From Cyclina sinensis (lineage: Eukaryota > Mollusca > Bivalvia > Venerida > Veneridae): a stretch of 64,000 nucleotides of DNA. The notes beneath the pieces were generated by a model. It saw only the letters and a program-made list of their open reading frames with translations, did not search any database and had not been told where the DNA came from. Location: positions 4,673,104 through 4,737,103 of the forward strand of contig JAAONU010000001.1 of assembly GCA_012932295.1 (NCBI GenBank), in the 5' to 3' direction. Position 1 is the first letter of the stretch, and the number at the start of each line of letters is the position of its first letter. Below, piece by piece: positions 13,434 through 24,901 of this stretch. The translations under genes were made by a program, and so were the position numbers.

Positions 13434-14636
13434 TAAATCATTTAAAATCAAATTAAATCCAATAAACGCATTGTAATAAAGTGAATTACGCTATGATTGT
13501 AATAATTTGTAGTGATATTTAACAATACTGTTGTTTTCAAGAAATACTCTTTACCTACAGAAAGTTAAGAACTCACATGAAGTAAGGCATGTTAAAAAAC
13601 TAACCTGAAGTGCAAAATGAAATCTTTTTTGGCTAGCTAGTTGTTCTTCGGACAATTTGCAAATAACATGATTATAAGTTTATTGGTAAACACTAAATAC
13701 TTATTTATCTGTGTTGCATGCTAAAGAAACTTTGATGTAACAGAAGATAAGAATATATATGCCTGTCTCTAATAAAAAGATATTGACTGTCTTTATAATT
13801 TTACAGTTTTATAGAAATATACGTCTTCAGTTCTGGCTGTAACTTCCCGAAGTTTGAGCGGTCAGATTTCATACCTGCTTACTTATGGAACAGTCGCAAT
13901 TTATATTGACATAACAAAAAAAAGTTTGTTAAATGTCCTGTCTGAAATCTGTTCATATATAGTATGTCTTCTAGAATTTGTTAATTGTTTAATTGCAGTT
14001 TGTCTTATGACCCTCAGACAGTCCCATGACCCAGATTAGCAAGAATGCTTTCTTATTAATAATCATTTGTTTATTTTTTTCAGGGTATTTTGTCATTGCT
14101 CTTAGGAAATATGAGTGAACTTGGTATTGTTTATATAAAAATCGTGTATAGTTTTGCAAGACGTATAGTGTCAAGGTTATTATTCACGTCTCAGTCATGG
14201 TTCATTGCCACAAATACTGCATGATAAATTGACGTTGGTTTTAACCTCAATTCCAGCAATTAATTAGCGAAGGTATCCAAGAAACAGTTCCAGAACTTGT
14301 TATGTTTGTACAGAATATTCATAAAAAACTTGCACTCTTTATTGTTGAGTGTATACTACTTGTTTTTATTACAAACAATTGCTTTCAAAAGAATCAACTT
14401 AGGATGTATGAAATAAAATCATCAAGTAATACTTACTTTACTGCAGGGTAACTTTAGTACTATTCTAGTACTCAGGTTACGAAACTTTTGTATTTTTGTA
14501 CAGTGTGTGTTATACGCATATTGGTTTTATTGATGTTTTCAAGGAATAAATAAAGGTCACAGTGTTATGTTTTTGTGCACCCCTTATTTAGTTCGTCTAA
14601 ATTCACCCGCTGACGGCTGCGTCATATTATCGATTC

Positions 14637-14715
14637 TTTGGCTAATTGGTGTAATGCATTGGGGTTTTTTTTTATCGATTTGCATAATATGGATTTGAGT
14701 CCGAGCCACTCATAG
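14637..14715 (+). mobile_element. tRNA-like SINE head
   Basis: A-box-like TTGGCTAATTGGTGTAATGC and B-box-like GGATTTGAGTCCG are in tRNA order. The middle is expanded by a T-run. No pairing acceptor stem, hence a SINE relic. Confidence 0.55.
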
Positions 14716-15312
14716 ACCAGAAACATTTACTAATGCATTGCATCGTTCTGTTACGAACGGACTATATGGGCTCGAAACATGTAACATATCAGAAACATAC
14801 TGCAATTAATATTTTACTACATATTTAAGTGATTGTACCTGTCTGTACTAGACATTTGGAAACAATTGTAACCCATATCTTCTAAATAGGATTTAATGAT
14901 ACGCATACGGTTTATTTTGTTTTTATGTCTGTTTTTTTTTTACATCTGTCTAAATTGTTAGATAATAAAAGAAAGAAAGAAAAAAAAACACCTGTTACAA
15001 TTAAATTTAAATCTGTTTAAAAACTAAATATGTCAGATGTAAAAATTATATGACATATGAACTATCAATTATTCAATCAAACTATTTTATAAACTATTTT
15101 TTTTAGAGAATAACTTTATAAGCATCTCAAAAAAGAAGCATTATCTTTTCTGATACATTCCTATAATACGTATATAGATGTAAGTATATTTACTTTAATT
15201 AGTTCTCAGTTCTTTATCAAATTATTATTAATTTATTATTTATGAACAAGTATTCAAGAAAACAAAGACAAGTTTAACGAACATTCGACGTTAAAGATAA
15301 TAAATATATTAG

Positions 15313-15550
15313 CACGATCGCCCATCCTCCGTATTCACCTGACCTTACCCCGTGTGCCCTCTTTTTGTTTCCAAGGCTAAAAAATACCTTTCAGGTCAAA
15401 AATTGGTTCAACACAAACACCTCTGTTCTTCAATATTCCAGTGTTTTCTTAGTATACCTAAAAAGATTATGAAAATGCCTTCAAATATAGGATCCGGAGA
15501 CTGAAACTTTGTATATCTGTTACAGGTGAATACTTTGAGGGAACAAACTA
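15313..15550 (+). pseudogene. Relic of a mariner-type (DDD) transposase, C-terminal part
   Basis: In one frame the sequence reads HPPYSPDLTPCALFLFPRLK (from 15323), the region holding the third catalytic Asp of mariner/Tc1 transposases. Further on, other frames give SIFQCFLSIPKK and then DYENAFKYRIRRLKLCISV followed by TGEYFEG, the usual end of mariner transposases. At least two frame changes and several stops separate these pieces, so it is dead. The N-terminal two thirds and the inverted terminal repeats are not visible. It sits inside segmental copy B and has no counterpart in copy A. Confidence 0.88.
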
Positions 15551-16079
15551 AAACATTCAGTGAAACCTATGAAGAATCAAATTTTACGTGCTTAGATGCA
15601 TTCATATTTGAACACTCCTCCTACACAAACATAAAAACAAAGGAATAGTGTATAATCAAAGCCTCTGGGTCTTAAAAAGTAGTTGTTAAAATCTTCCTAA
15701 AATACGATAGCGTAGAAGATCTTGTCTACATTATCCTAAATGAAAACATCTTGTAGTGTTTCTCCTTTTCGAGAATAGTTTTCAGTTTCTTTTAAGCTCG
15801 GTTTCATGAATTCAGTCATGCCACTTCTTTTATTTAGAAAAATTGAATCAGTTCAAAACTTGGAAAGGATAGGACCGCTATGCTACTATGGTACTTCACT
15901 TTCCAAAGACAGAACTAATGTTTAAGGTAGGAAGATTTTACGTGTCTGGTTTTCATCCGTTACTTAAGTGCAGACAAAGTCAATAACTGTGCATGCGAGT
16001 ATTTTTCCGACAAAAAAGACTATTACTGAAAAAGAATATAACATCAAACAGGGATTATATAAGATAGAAAACTTTTGTG

Positions 16080-16080
16080 A

Positions 16081-16122
<42 letters not shown>

Positions 16123-16124
16123 CG
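16080..16124. repeat. (CAA)n microsatellite
   Basis: About 14 uninterrupted CAA/AAC triplets. It produces poly-Asn or poly-Leu runs in two chance frames. Confidence 0.98.
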
Positions 16125-17037
16125 AAATATACAAAAATAGAGACATAAACTCAATATTTTCTCGAGAAATATACATTATTTTATTTTGTTTTTATATCGA
16201 ATTATTTGCTACATTGTCAAACCTTTCGAATCTAATGAACGTGTTTTTGATTTTATTATTCTCAGATATTCAACGTAGAAAGAAAAGCTGTACGGAACAC
16301 ATTACGTATGTAGCTCTTTAATAGGATTTTGGTTTTTAAACATATCTTGATAAGATGTCATGCAAGAAATGTAGGTATGGTTGAACCCTTGTCAGAATAT
16401 CAACAAATAATCTTTTCACTGAAACTGGGCATCAATCTTGAGAAATATTGCCACGCTATGAACATCTTTGTCGCTTATGTAATAGTAATAATATCGGAGA
16501 TGAATTTCATGGCATTATTAATGCTTATTGTAATAAGTTATCCGAGTCCAATTTACAGAGCGTAATTGTTATTAGAAGACCCAGCATGTATTAGTAATAG
16601 AAAATTTTTAAAATCCTAAATAAATCAAGGCGGCAACAAATAGACAAAATAGAATTTCACAATGTTTATAACAGTTATGTATGTGTCAGAACTCCATTGA
16701 CATAGCATAATCTATGTATTAAATTTAATTTGTAAAGGTAGTTCTGAAACTGTTCATTTCTCTTATATATCATATTTATTTTTATGTATAGCACCGACTG
16801 TACTGCAATTTTACTGATCAATGACCAAGTTAAGCAATTTGCACTGACTATAGCATATGTTTCGATATACTTTATGCATAAGTTAGGAAAAGAAAACATG
16901 TTCTGTTTGTTTTTAAATTCGTGCTTCAAATTTATGTGAAATATGTTGTTACATCACTGATTAATCTTAAAGTCTAAATATTATCTAGAAATTAACTTAT
17001 CCTTACAAAACTTATTAATATAACTTAACACTGGAGC

Positions 17038-17283
17038 TTAATCAAAGCCTTCCACACTTCTAGTATATATCGGGAAAGTTCAAGCGAATCTCCTGTGAAA
17101 ACAGTGAAGAAATAATTTCCCAGTTGGCCAGTTTGGATTAACGGAATATTAACAGTTTGATTTAATATACGATATATTTGGTCAGTCTGTAACGGTAACT
17201 GTCATTATTTGGAAACTATTTTTGAGAAGTTTTGGCTTCGGAATTATGTGTACATATTAAATACCTCGAATTATAATTATAGG
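17038..17283 (+). other. Duplicated block ending in a splice-donor-like site (copy 2)
   Basis: Homologue of 9481-9736 with several conserved stretches and the same GGTAAGTAAAC end. A more diverged relative ends at 18882 with CTGTAAGTAT. If these are promoters or first exons, the GPCR is the nearest downstream + strand gene, 16-24 kb away, but nothing in the sequence proves the link. Confidence 0.35.
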
Positions 17284-18689
17284 GTAAGTAAACACCAACT
17301 ATTCTAGATAGCTAGTAAAAGCAGATTTCTATTTTTTCCTAAACAAGTCCAATGATTTTGGCCCTTCTTTAACTATTTACTAGAAAAAAGGGCGATTTAA
17401 ATCATTAGCGGCTTATTTTGATACAAAAAAAAAATAAATAAAAAAACTGTAGATATAGTTATATAGAACATCATTCTCTTTTAGCAAACAGAATTTGGCA
17501 TTTCAAAACGACTGTTTTATCCATTCATATTATATTTTTATCTACAGTAACATTACAACTTAAGTGTTGACTACGTAGAAAATGTATATTTCAGGATTCC
17601 ACTCCATGTAAATTACCTAATCACTAAAACACTTTATATTTGTCAACGACAACATCATAAGGACGGAACAAATAACTGTATAATAAAGTTTAAATTAACG
17701 ACTACTATCTCTGTACTTTATATAACAGCTGTTGTAATTACACTAATCATCCTGTAAATAAATGGTGTCAAAATTGTCCACGTGCTTCTGTTATAAGAAG
17801 GCAGACAGGCACGAATCTCTTTTGGAATTTACTTAATTGGTGATAAAATAACTTTCTTATTATAAAGACGGTTATTTCAAAGTCAGACAATGCCATAAAT
17901 AGTCACGAATATCAATTAACGTGTCGAAAACGGACAATGGTAACATTTTTAGTTGATATGTCAGGTAGATAGCTGCTTTGTAAAGAGGTTGGGAGAAAAA
18001 AACAGGTACTTTAGTTTAAACATATATATTTCAAGAATATTTACCTGTAAATATGTACGATAATACATAGCAGTAACATATATTGAACAAAAAGGATTAG
18101 AATGGGAGACAATTTTTTATAGATTTCTTCTCCTTTTAGGTAATATTAGGCATTTGTCGATTTTTTATTACATAAAGTTTTCTGAAAATCGGGAAGTAAA
18201 AATTTCAAAAATGAGAAATACGAGCTATGGGAGTATCTACTTTTCGTCCGGGAATTTATTGGCGATAAAGCTAAGTCAGTAAGCTTCGTCAAAAGCTTCT
18301 ACAGTTAAGTGATGCTATTAAGGAAATGATTACCGGCTGTGTTCAAAAGATGGATTATATCGTTATTTTTTTTTAAATAAATAAAATTCATGTATATTTA
18401 CATCAGGCAACAGAAATTTTTTTTACTGAACACCTTTGTACGATTTCATATATAAATAAGCTAGTATGTGCTTTCACTCTAAATCTATGAATACTTAGAT
18501 GCATGCTGAAAAGTATAAGGGGCTACGTGTCAATTCCTATATACCAATGATAGGATGTTGTAAATGAACATGATAGCAATGTAAAAATATAGAAAATCAC
18601 ATAATGTGTGCACAGACAAGGAAAAAATCAAGAATGTACAACTACCATTCGAAAGATTGACTATTTGCCTTACTTCTAGCCAATGGTGT

Positions 18690-18882
18690 CGATAATGCAC
18701 TAAGACTGGATATACATGACAGCTGGAAAGTTACAGTGAATCTCCCTCAAAGAAGACCTGTACATGGTACCTTGTAATGGTCTGAATATCTGGTCAGTGT
18801 GTCACAATTATGGACTCTAGTTGTTTTGTTTTTAAATATCATAACGAGATGCTGCGAATCGGAAAATAATACGAAGTCAACT
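18690..18882 (+). other. Weak third relative of the donor-bearing block
   Basis: GGAAAGTTACAGTGAATCTCC and CTGGTCAGTGTGT echo the 9.5-kb and 17.0-kb blocks, and the segment ends at GTAAGTAT. Similarity is low outside these stretches. Confidence 0.25.
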
Positions 18883-19250
18883 GTAAGTATAAGGTTCGTC
18901 TGGAGGATAATTACTCTGTGCTGTTTTTAACGTAATTAAACGCATTAAGTTGACTGCGTTAATTATTTTCAACATCATAACGAGGTTCTTCAAGTCGTAA
19001 AAAAAACAAAATAAACAGTTAACCGCAGAAATGAGGTACGTTTCAAAAATAATTATTTTATGTTGTTTTTCACACGTAATTCAAAGCATTTAATACGGTC
19101 CACTATTCGATGATGACTGCGTTAATTATTTTCAACATCATAAGATGCTTCAAGTCGTGTAATAACACAATAAACAGTTAACCGCAGAAATGAGGTTTTT
19201 ATACGGTCCATCAATTCGATGTTGACTGCATTATTGCCAGTTACGGTACT
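18837..19250. repeat. Three imperfect tandem units of about 110-165 bp
   Basis: CATCATAACGAG, CTTCAAGTCGT, AACAGTTAACCGCAGAAATG and GACTGCGTTAATTATTTTCAA-like motifs recur in order. The units begin near 18837, 18973 and 19133. The first is the most diverged and overlaps the end of the preceding block. Confidence 0.75.
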
Positions 19251-20970
19251 GTTTATCTTTCGTGCTACAATTTCAATGGAAGAATTTCATTTCTTGTAAA
19301 CGCTAAACGTAAACAGTTTGCCCAATTTCAATTTTGTAGTAAATTTATTTGGCATAAATCTTTTGTAAAATTGTATGCTAGTTCACCACATCTTCACAAA
19401 TATTCTTTGAACAGATTTCTGTTTTCTGATAATTTAAGGCAAGCGTTGGCTTGTTGTTACACTTCAAGAAGTACGTTTTGGTTTAGAACGATCAGACTTC
19501 ATTTCCTTTCTTACGTCATCTATAATGTTTCAGCCTAACAGTTTAGAAATTCCATATCCATAACTGTAACGTTCTTTTATGTTTAGAAGTTTTGCACCTG
19601 CAAAATTCTTACAATTCAATCTCTTTGTTTTATCATATTACTACAACTTTTTATTGCTGAAGATTTCGTATTTCCTGTACCGGGATTTACGATATGCAAA
19701 AACGAATAGCAATTTCCGATTTGTTTAGCTTTGAATTGTTTTGTTTAAATCCAAATCTGACAGCAACTGCATTTTCTTTGTTACAAACCTAGCAGAATAA
19801 TGTCCATATAATTCTTCGACCTTGGTCCAGTTGTTTCCCAGTAAAGCCTTGCCGTTTCGATTTAGCCTTTTTTGTCTGTTTATATTGTAGAAGGAGATCA
19901 CGAGCGGAATAAAGAAATGGTGACAGAAAAAGCTAGCATGGAAGAAAAACATTTAATTTTTGTCTTTGTTCAAAAACGAATTGATTTTGAGGGGTAGAGG
20001 CTACAAAAATTTACAGCTTGTGTCTTTTATATCTCTTTCAAAGTTTAGGCTTGTTGTATGCCTACGACAGTTGCAGAAAAGTCCTTCAGACAAGATATTA
20101 CATATATTTGGATAAATTACTGACAACACTCTGCTAAACTAGCGATATAAATTAAATGGTTTTGTTGTGAATAAAACATCTGTGAACGTCTATGTTCATT
20201 TCCTTTGTGTAGAGACGTCCATTATTCTCACAAATTAAACATCTTTTATCACTGACCTTGTTATATTCGTGATAGATTTACAACTGACTGATAAGATAGT
20301 TTGAAAAACGTGGGCATAAATCTTATCAACTCCTGTATAATGATTTCCATCTTCACATGTAAATGCCTTCAATCTTATCCTATCAGATACGGTAAAGGGC
20401 CTTGAAAAAATATTGGAAAACAAATATCGGTTAGGTCTGTCGTATGATAGTGAAAAAGCGCTTTAAATACTTTCAATAGTTGCAAACATTTTTTTCTCTA
20501 TAAACAAAGCATACTTTTCAAAGGATTTCTAAGCGAACTTAACAATGAAAACACGTTTCATCTGAAGCTGCATACCCTAAAATTTTAAAACATTCAATTT
20601 ACTTCAAAATCAAATGTGTGGGTGTTTCACTGAACAAATTATACACTGATGCCATGGTATCAATAAAAATTCTTAGTAAAATATGTAAGCAAAATGCATA
20701 AATATTTGTCTTGATTGAAAATGATGATTTTGTATGAAAAGAAACAAAATGGGTAGTGACGTTTCCAAGTAAACATAATCTAGTGTATGTCCTATGGAAT
20801 TTTCACTTTTTAAAGAGTTAGCCAATAAAACACGTGCATATACAGAATACAACCGTTCAGTCATATGGTGTTCACCTCTAACAATTGCTCTTTCAGTCTT
20901 ATGTAGTGATGCCCTTGACGCCGTGCCATTTTTTCAATAAAATCATCATTTATTATTTTACATTTGAACA
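19251..20970. other. AT-rich interval, no gene seen
   Basis: Only short frames of up to 75 codons without recognisable domains. No repeat family identified. Confidence 0.6.
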
Positions 20971-21427
20971 ACAGTAGGATACTACGTCATCGCGCACCTG
21001 TTTTATGCTCTGTCGCGGATCAACAACCCGTCGCTCGAAAGGTAAATGTAATAAAAAATATGTAGAGTTACAAAAAATCATGTTGTGCACCGAAGATTGG
21101 CTGGTGTGCTTTGTATTTACGTAAAGAATTTTTATAATGTAAAATTCTAGTTAAGGCCTGAAAATGGGTGAAAGTTTTTTAAGCATGCATTCAGAAACAA
21201 AAACTTTCAGCCGTTTGCAGGCCTAAACTAGAATTTTACATTATAAAAATTCTTTACGTAAATACGAAGTACACCAGCCAATCTTCGACGAAGAACATGA
21301 TTTTTTGCAAATCTACAGATTTCCTATTGAAAACGACCATTTTACCTTTCAAGCGACGAATTGTTGACAAAAAAGGTCCGCGAGTGAGCATAAAACAGGT
21401 GCGCGATGACGTAGTATCCTACCATTG
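20971..21427. mobile_element. Palindromic (fold-back) element, 457 bp
   Basis: The left arm from GTAGGATACTACGTCATCGC through GCGCACCTGTTTTATGC is matched in reverse complement by the right arm ending GACGTAGTATCCTAC at 21422. Inner parts such as TTTACGTAAAGAATTTTTAT also match. The arms run about 210 bp each with a few mismatches and small indels around a centre near 21182-21197. A half-copy equivalent to one arm sits at 55474-55705. A 110-codon frame in the right arm runs past the element edge and is not considered a gene. Confidence 0.9.
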
Positions 21428-24081
21428 TTTAAAGAGGATAAATTATGAAAGTGAAAGCAATTTGACGAAGATATCAGTACGAGCAATAATTTCTAAAAGA
21501 CTTGTTTGTATTATCAAGTGTTACGTAAATCAACAGAGGGACGAACTCAATGTACGGCCTGTCTTAACCAGAAACCGATTTCGACTGAAAGATATTGGAA
21601 TTTCTCACATTCGCTTGAAACATTACTGATACCAGCATTTAAACTTAACGTTTTATTGTAAGTATAGCATGTTGGTATTTTAGTTAGAACAGTTATTTAG
21701 AAACAGCACCTAAGATGTGTATTTAAGATTGTATCATATAACAATAATTAAATTAACTTACTTAAACTATTTTACTATTTTATTTGTTGTCATTGTAAAG
21801 ATAAGATGTGAAAAGTTTTTTTTCTGTGTGTTGTTGTTGTTTTTAAGGTACTTGGTAGCACTATATTAATTCTTTACAGCTCTTTTTGTTTGAAAGCTAA
21901 CATGAAATTCTCTTTGTATGCTTGCTGTGGAATAACGCGCCCCTTTTTCAATACTGACTTACGTATCAAATGCCTGTGACAGTAAGGAAGTGTTGGAATC
22001 ATATGGTAAGAAGTATTGGAATATAAATCACACTAAAACTGCAAGGCAGGAGACTTGATTAGCTTTGCCATTTTATTTATGGGATTATGTTGTGATTTTT
22101 GGTTCACAATACCACGGAATTAAATTTTGGACAGTGAAATCAAGTTGGATATCTGCAAACTTTTGATCGGGAAGTATCTTCTCATTATCTTAATCATTTG
22201 AATTATAATCTTTAAGTTTGTTATCTGACTACAAATCAGTACTATAGTCAGATTTTGTAATGTTTAGTAGATGTTTGAATAGCATCAGTCGTAAAGCTTT
22301 AACTTATGTGAACTTTCTTTCTATGAAATTAATCAACTTCAAGATACAAGTATTTCTGCTCAAAGCAAACTATTGAATTTGACCCTTAGTTATTTCGATT
22401 TCTGACATTAAAGCTTGGATCATTTTTGATTTTGTGTTTGTTCTTTTACAGTTCCATCTTTCATAATTAATGCATTTATACATATTTTGTAACATTTAAA
22501 GTTGATGTCTGTGTTAAACCGGTTATAACATAACGTGTGCTACATCGATTTAGAAGTGAACGACCTATGTTTAAATTGAAATGGTGCCTTAATGTATACA
22601 AGATGTTGCTTAGTCAAAACTATCACTATTGTAAATAATCCATACCAGCATGTAGTTATCTTTCCTTGTTTGTTATTTCCAGCTTTCTTTATTTACTAAG
22701 TTCGAGAAAAAAAATGAGTAGTGTTTTTGACCAAAATACAACAACAACAACAACAAAAGCTCGATTTGTCTGTCTCAGTAAATGGTTATTAAAATTGTAA
22801 ATGTAATGCTGATCCTATGAAAACGAGTTATGTGGAACTTGAAACGTTTTCCTATGTCAAGATAACATTGCTCGAAATATAGTATATAGAAGGATAAAAA
22901 TGAATTCGTACCGTCGTGAACAATTTTTACGGTAATGTCAGAGTACCTTTAGTATATAACTGACTTCAAACAGGTGTCTACACAGGTCTACGTTTAATGT
23001 TGATGAAAAATAAACAAAAAACAAAAAACAAAACAAAAAACAAAAACAAACAAAAAAACAAAAACAAATGCAAATAAAAACATGTTTCTTAACCTATAAT
23101 GATGTTCTACTGTTCTTTTTATTTTATCTAACAAAATATGCATTGGTATTCAGGTTCCTTCATTTATCAGTTTCAGGTACATATTTCTCTAAGCCAATAA
23201 ATACGTTATCATCTTATCAACGTTATACCTTCTAAAATATCTGTCTTATATATGTTCTTGTATGTATCTTTGTTTTCTTTTATGCTTTGGTAGCATAAAA
23301 ATTGAGATAACATACATTTCCTGCACTTTTGAGCTAAAATTGTGTGTTTCTTTCGTATAACTGGTATTGAAGGAAGTTATGTCACATCTTTTTGTCTTAG
23401 TGGTGGTAAATTGTAATAGTCCATTATTTATTTTTGCACTATTCACTAAAGAGCAGGATCTGTCGTTAGTTTACAGGACATAACAGATATCATTAACTGA
23501 AGTACTGAATGTAAAGTATCACGTTTTTTACCTAGAAGAAGCTGCGATTTAACCTTTTGTGGTAGTTGAAGAAGATATTGAAGGAGTTATGGCGGAAGAG
23601 AAACGTAAATGTAGTGAATACATGGATTGGAAACGTAAAATATTAAACCGTGTTTCTTTATTTACGAAAGCATAGATGGTCCGTTCGAGAGTTTTAAAAT
23701 ATTTCCCTATGACCATGACCGTTTTTTTTCACCGTCTAATTTTCAAAACAATTATTTATTTTTATCGCCAAATACTCAAAAATCAATTTTGAAAGATGCT
23801 TTATTTCGTAAAACTTTAACATTTTAGGTACTATAATCATCAAACACTGTCCTATGATGAACATTTATCAACTTCATATTGACATGTAATTGCTTTTTTC
23901 AGCTTAAGGTATATTTTACCTAAAACTGAGTATAGTTGTTTTTACTTCCTACTTATATAATTTAACCCCTGACCTAAACTATATCTGAAAACATGGTAAA
24001 ACTCTAGAATACAAATTCACAACAAAATTGCACTTTGTTATACAAAGACTTAAAAATAGCATGTATTGAAGTTTAACCTTA
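21428..24081. other. AT-rich interval, low-complexity A/C run
   Basis: Contains a long AAAAC/AAAC low-complexity run at about 23008-23066 and a CAA run at 22740. No gene or repeat family identified. Confidence 0.55.
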
Positions 24082-24901
24082 TGGTGTATTCTCACCGCCG
24101 ATCAGATCAACTCGATCAAGCACGATCAAACGATCGGGTACCGGTCTAGCTCGGTCTGCATGCGTGATCGGGGGTTGTCGGAGTGGTCTACCTTGGTCGG
24201 CATGGCTGGGGCTTCCTATCCGAAATTTTTGACATGTCAACAAAAAAATCGAGTAGCGGTCGAGTATCTTAGTGGCCGAGAAGCGATCGTATAGCGATCG
24301 AGTAGAAGATCTAGTTGATCGAGAATCAATAGTGTCACGATCTAGTTTGGTCGGGTATACATCTTTTATCCGATCTTTACACGATAATCTCGACTTCTAC
24401 TCGAACATTATCCGATCGCAACCCGATCAACTCGACCTCTGTTCGATCTATTGTCCAGAATAACTAGACTACTCCCCGACTGCTACACGACTGCACATGA
24501 TCGCTTCCCGATAGTTATTCGACCATACACCAGTTCACGTGACCAAAACAATATGAACTGATTTGAACCAGGAATGTTTGAAGATTTATTCTAAACAATT
24601 CGATTCACGACCATTCACGACTCGATTACGATCTGGTCGGGTGGAAATCTGGCAACGATCCAGCAGAGGTCCAGTTAGTCTAGTTGAGATCGTGTATGAC
24701 TCGCGTGTAGGTCTGTGTGATCGAGGAGAAGTCGGGATGTTGGTCGGTTGTCGTTGTGAAGAAGTCGCTAAAAATCGTGTAGGGTTGACCAGAGGTCGTG
24801 TAGTAGTCGTGAATGTGCATTTAATCGAGCTTGGTCGGGCTTCATCGGGGAATTTATGTGATCGGGACAATCGAGTTGATCTGATCGGCGCTGAGAACAC
24901 A
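24082..24901. mobile_element. Inverted-repeat element built of CGATCG-rich micro-repeats, about 820 bp
   Basis: The ends are inverted repeats: left TTCTCACCGCCGATCAGATC (continuing AACTCGATC) and right GATCTGATCGGCGCTGAGAA. Between them the motif CGA (or its complement TCG) recurs about every 9-11 bp. Motif polarity switches: mostly TCG-type to about 24360, CGA-type to about 24630, and TCG-type again to the right end. G+C is much higher than in the flanks. Overlapping open frames on both strands (24563-24910 and 24586-24900) come from the repeat pattern. No transposase. The target duplication is not certain. Confidence 0.85.

Larger units (their letters stand above)
12095..18480. repeat. Old tandem segmental duplication, copy B
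   Basis: Partner of 3900-11475, in the same orientation and order. It contains copy-specific insertions: a 35-bp minisatellite (13294-13433), a tRNA-like SINE (14637-14715) and a mariner relic (15313-15550). Apart from these and the CAA microsatellite at 16080, I see only AT-rich sequence without a defensible gene. Confidence 0.7.

Noticed and set aside
15964..16321. Frames with poly-Asn or poly-Leu
   Set aside because: Generated by the CAA microsatellite at 16080; the flanks show no coding signal.
21297..21629. 110-codon + frame overlapping the right arm of the palindrome
   Set aside because: It starts inside the mobile element and ends outside it. Part of the frame is open in the 55-kb half-copy, but too briefly to argue for a protein.
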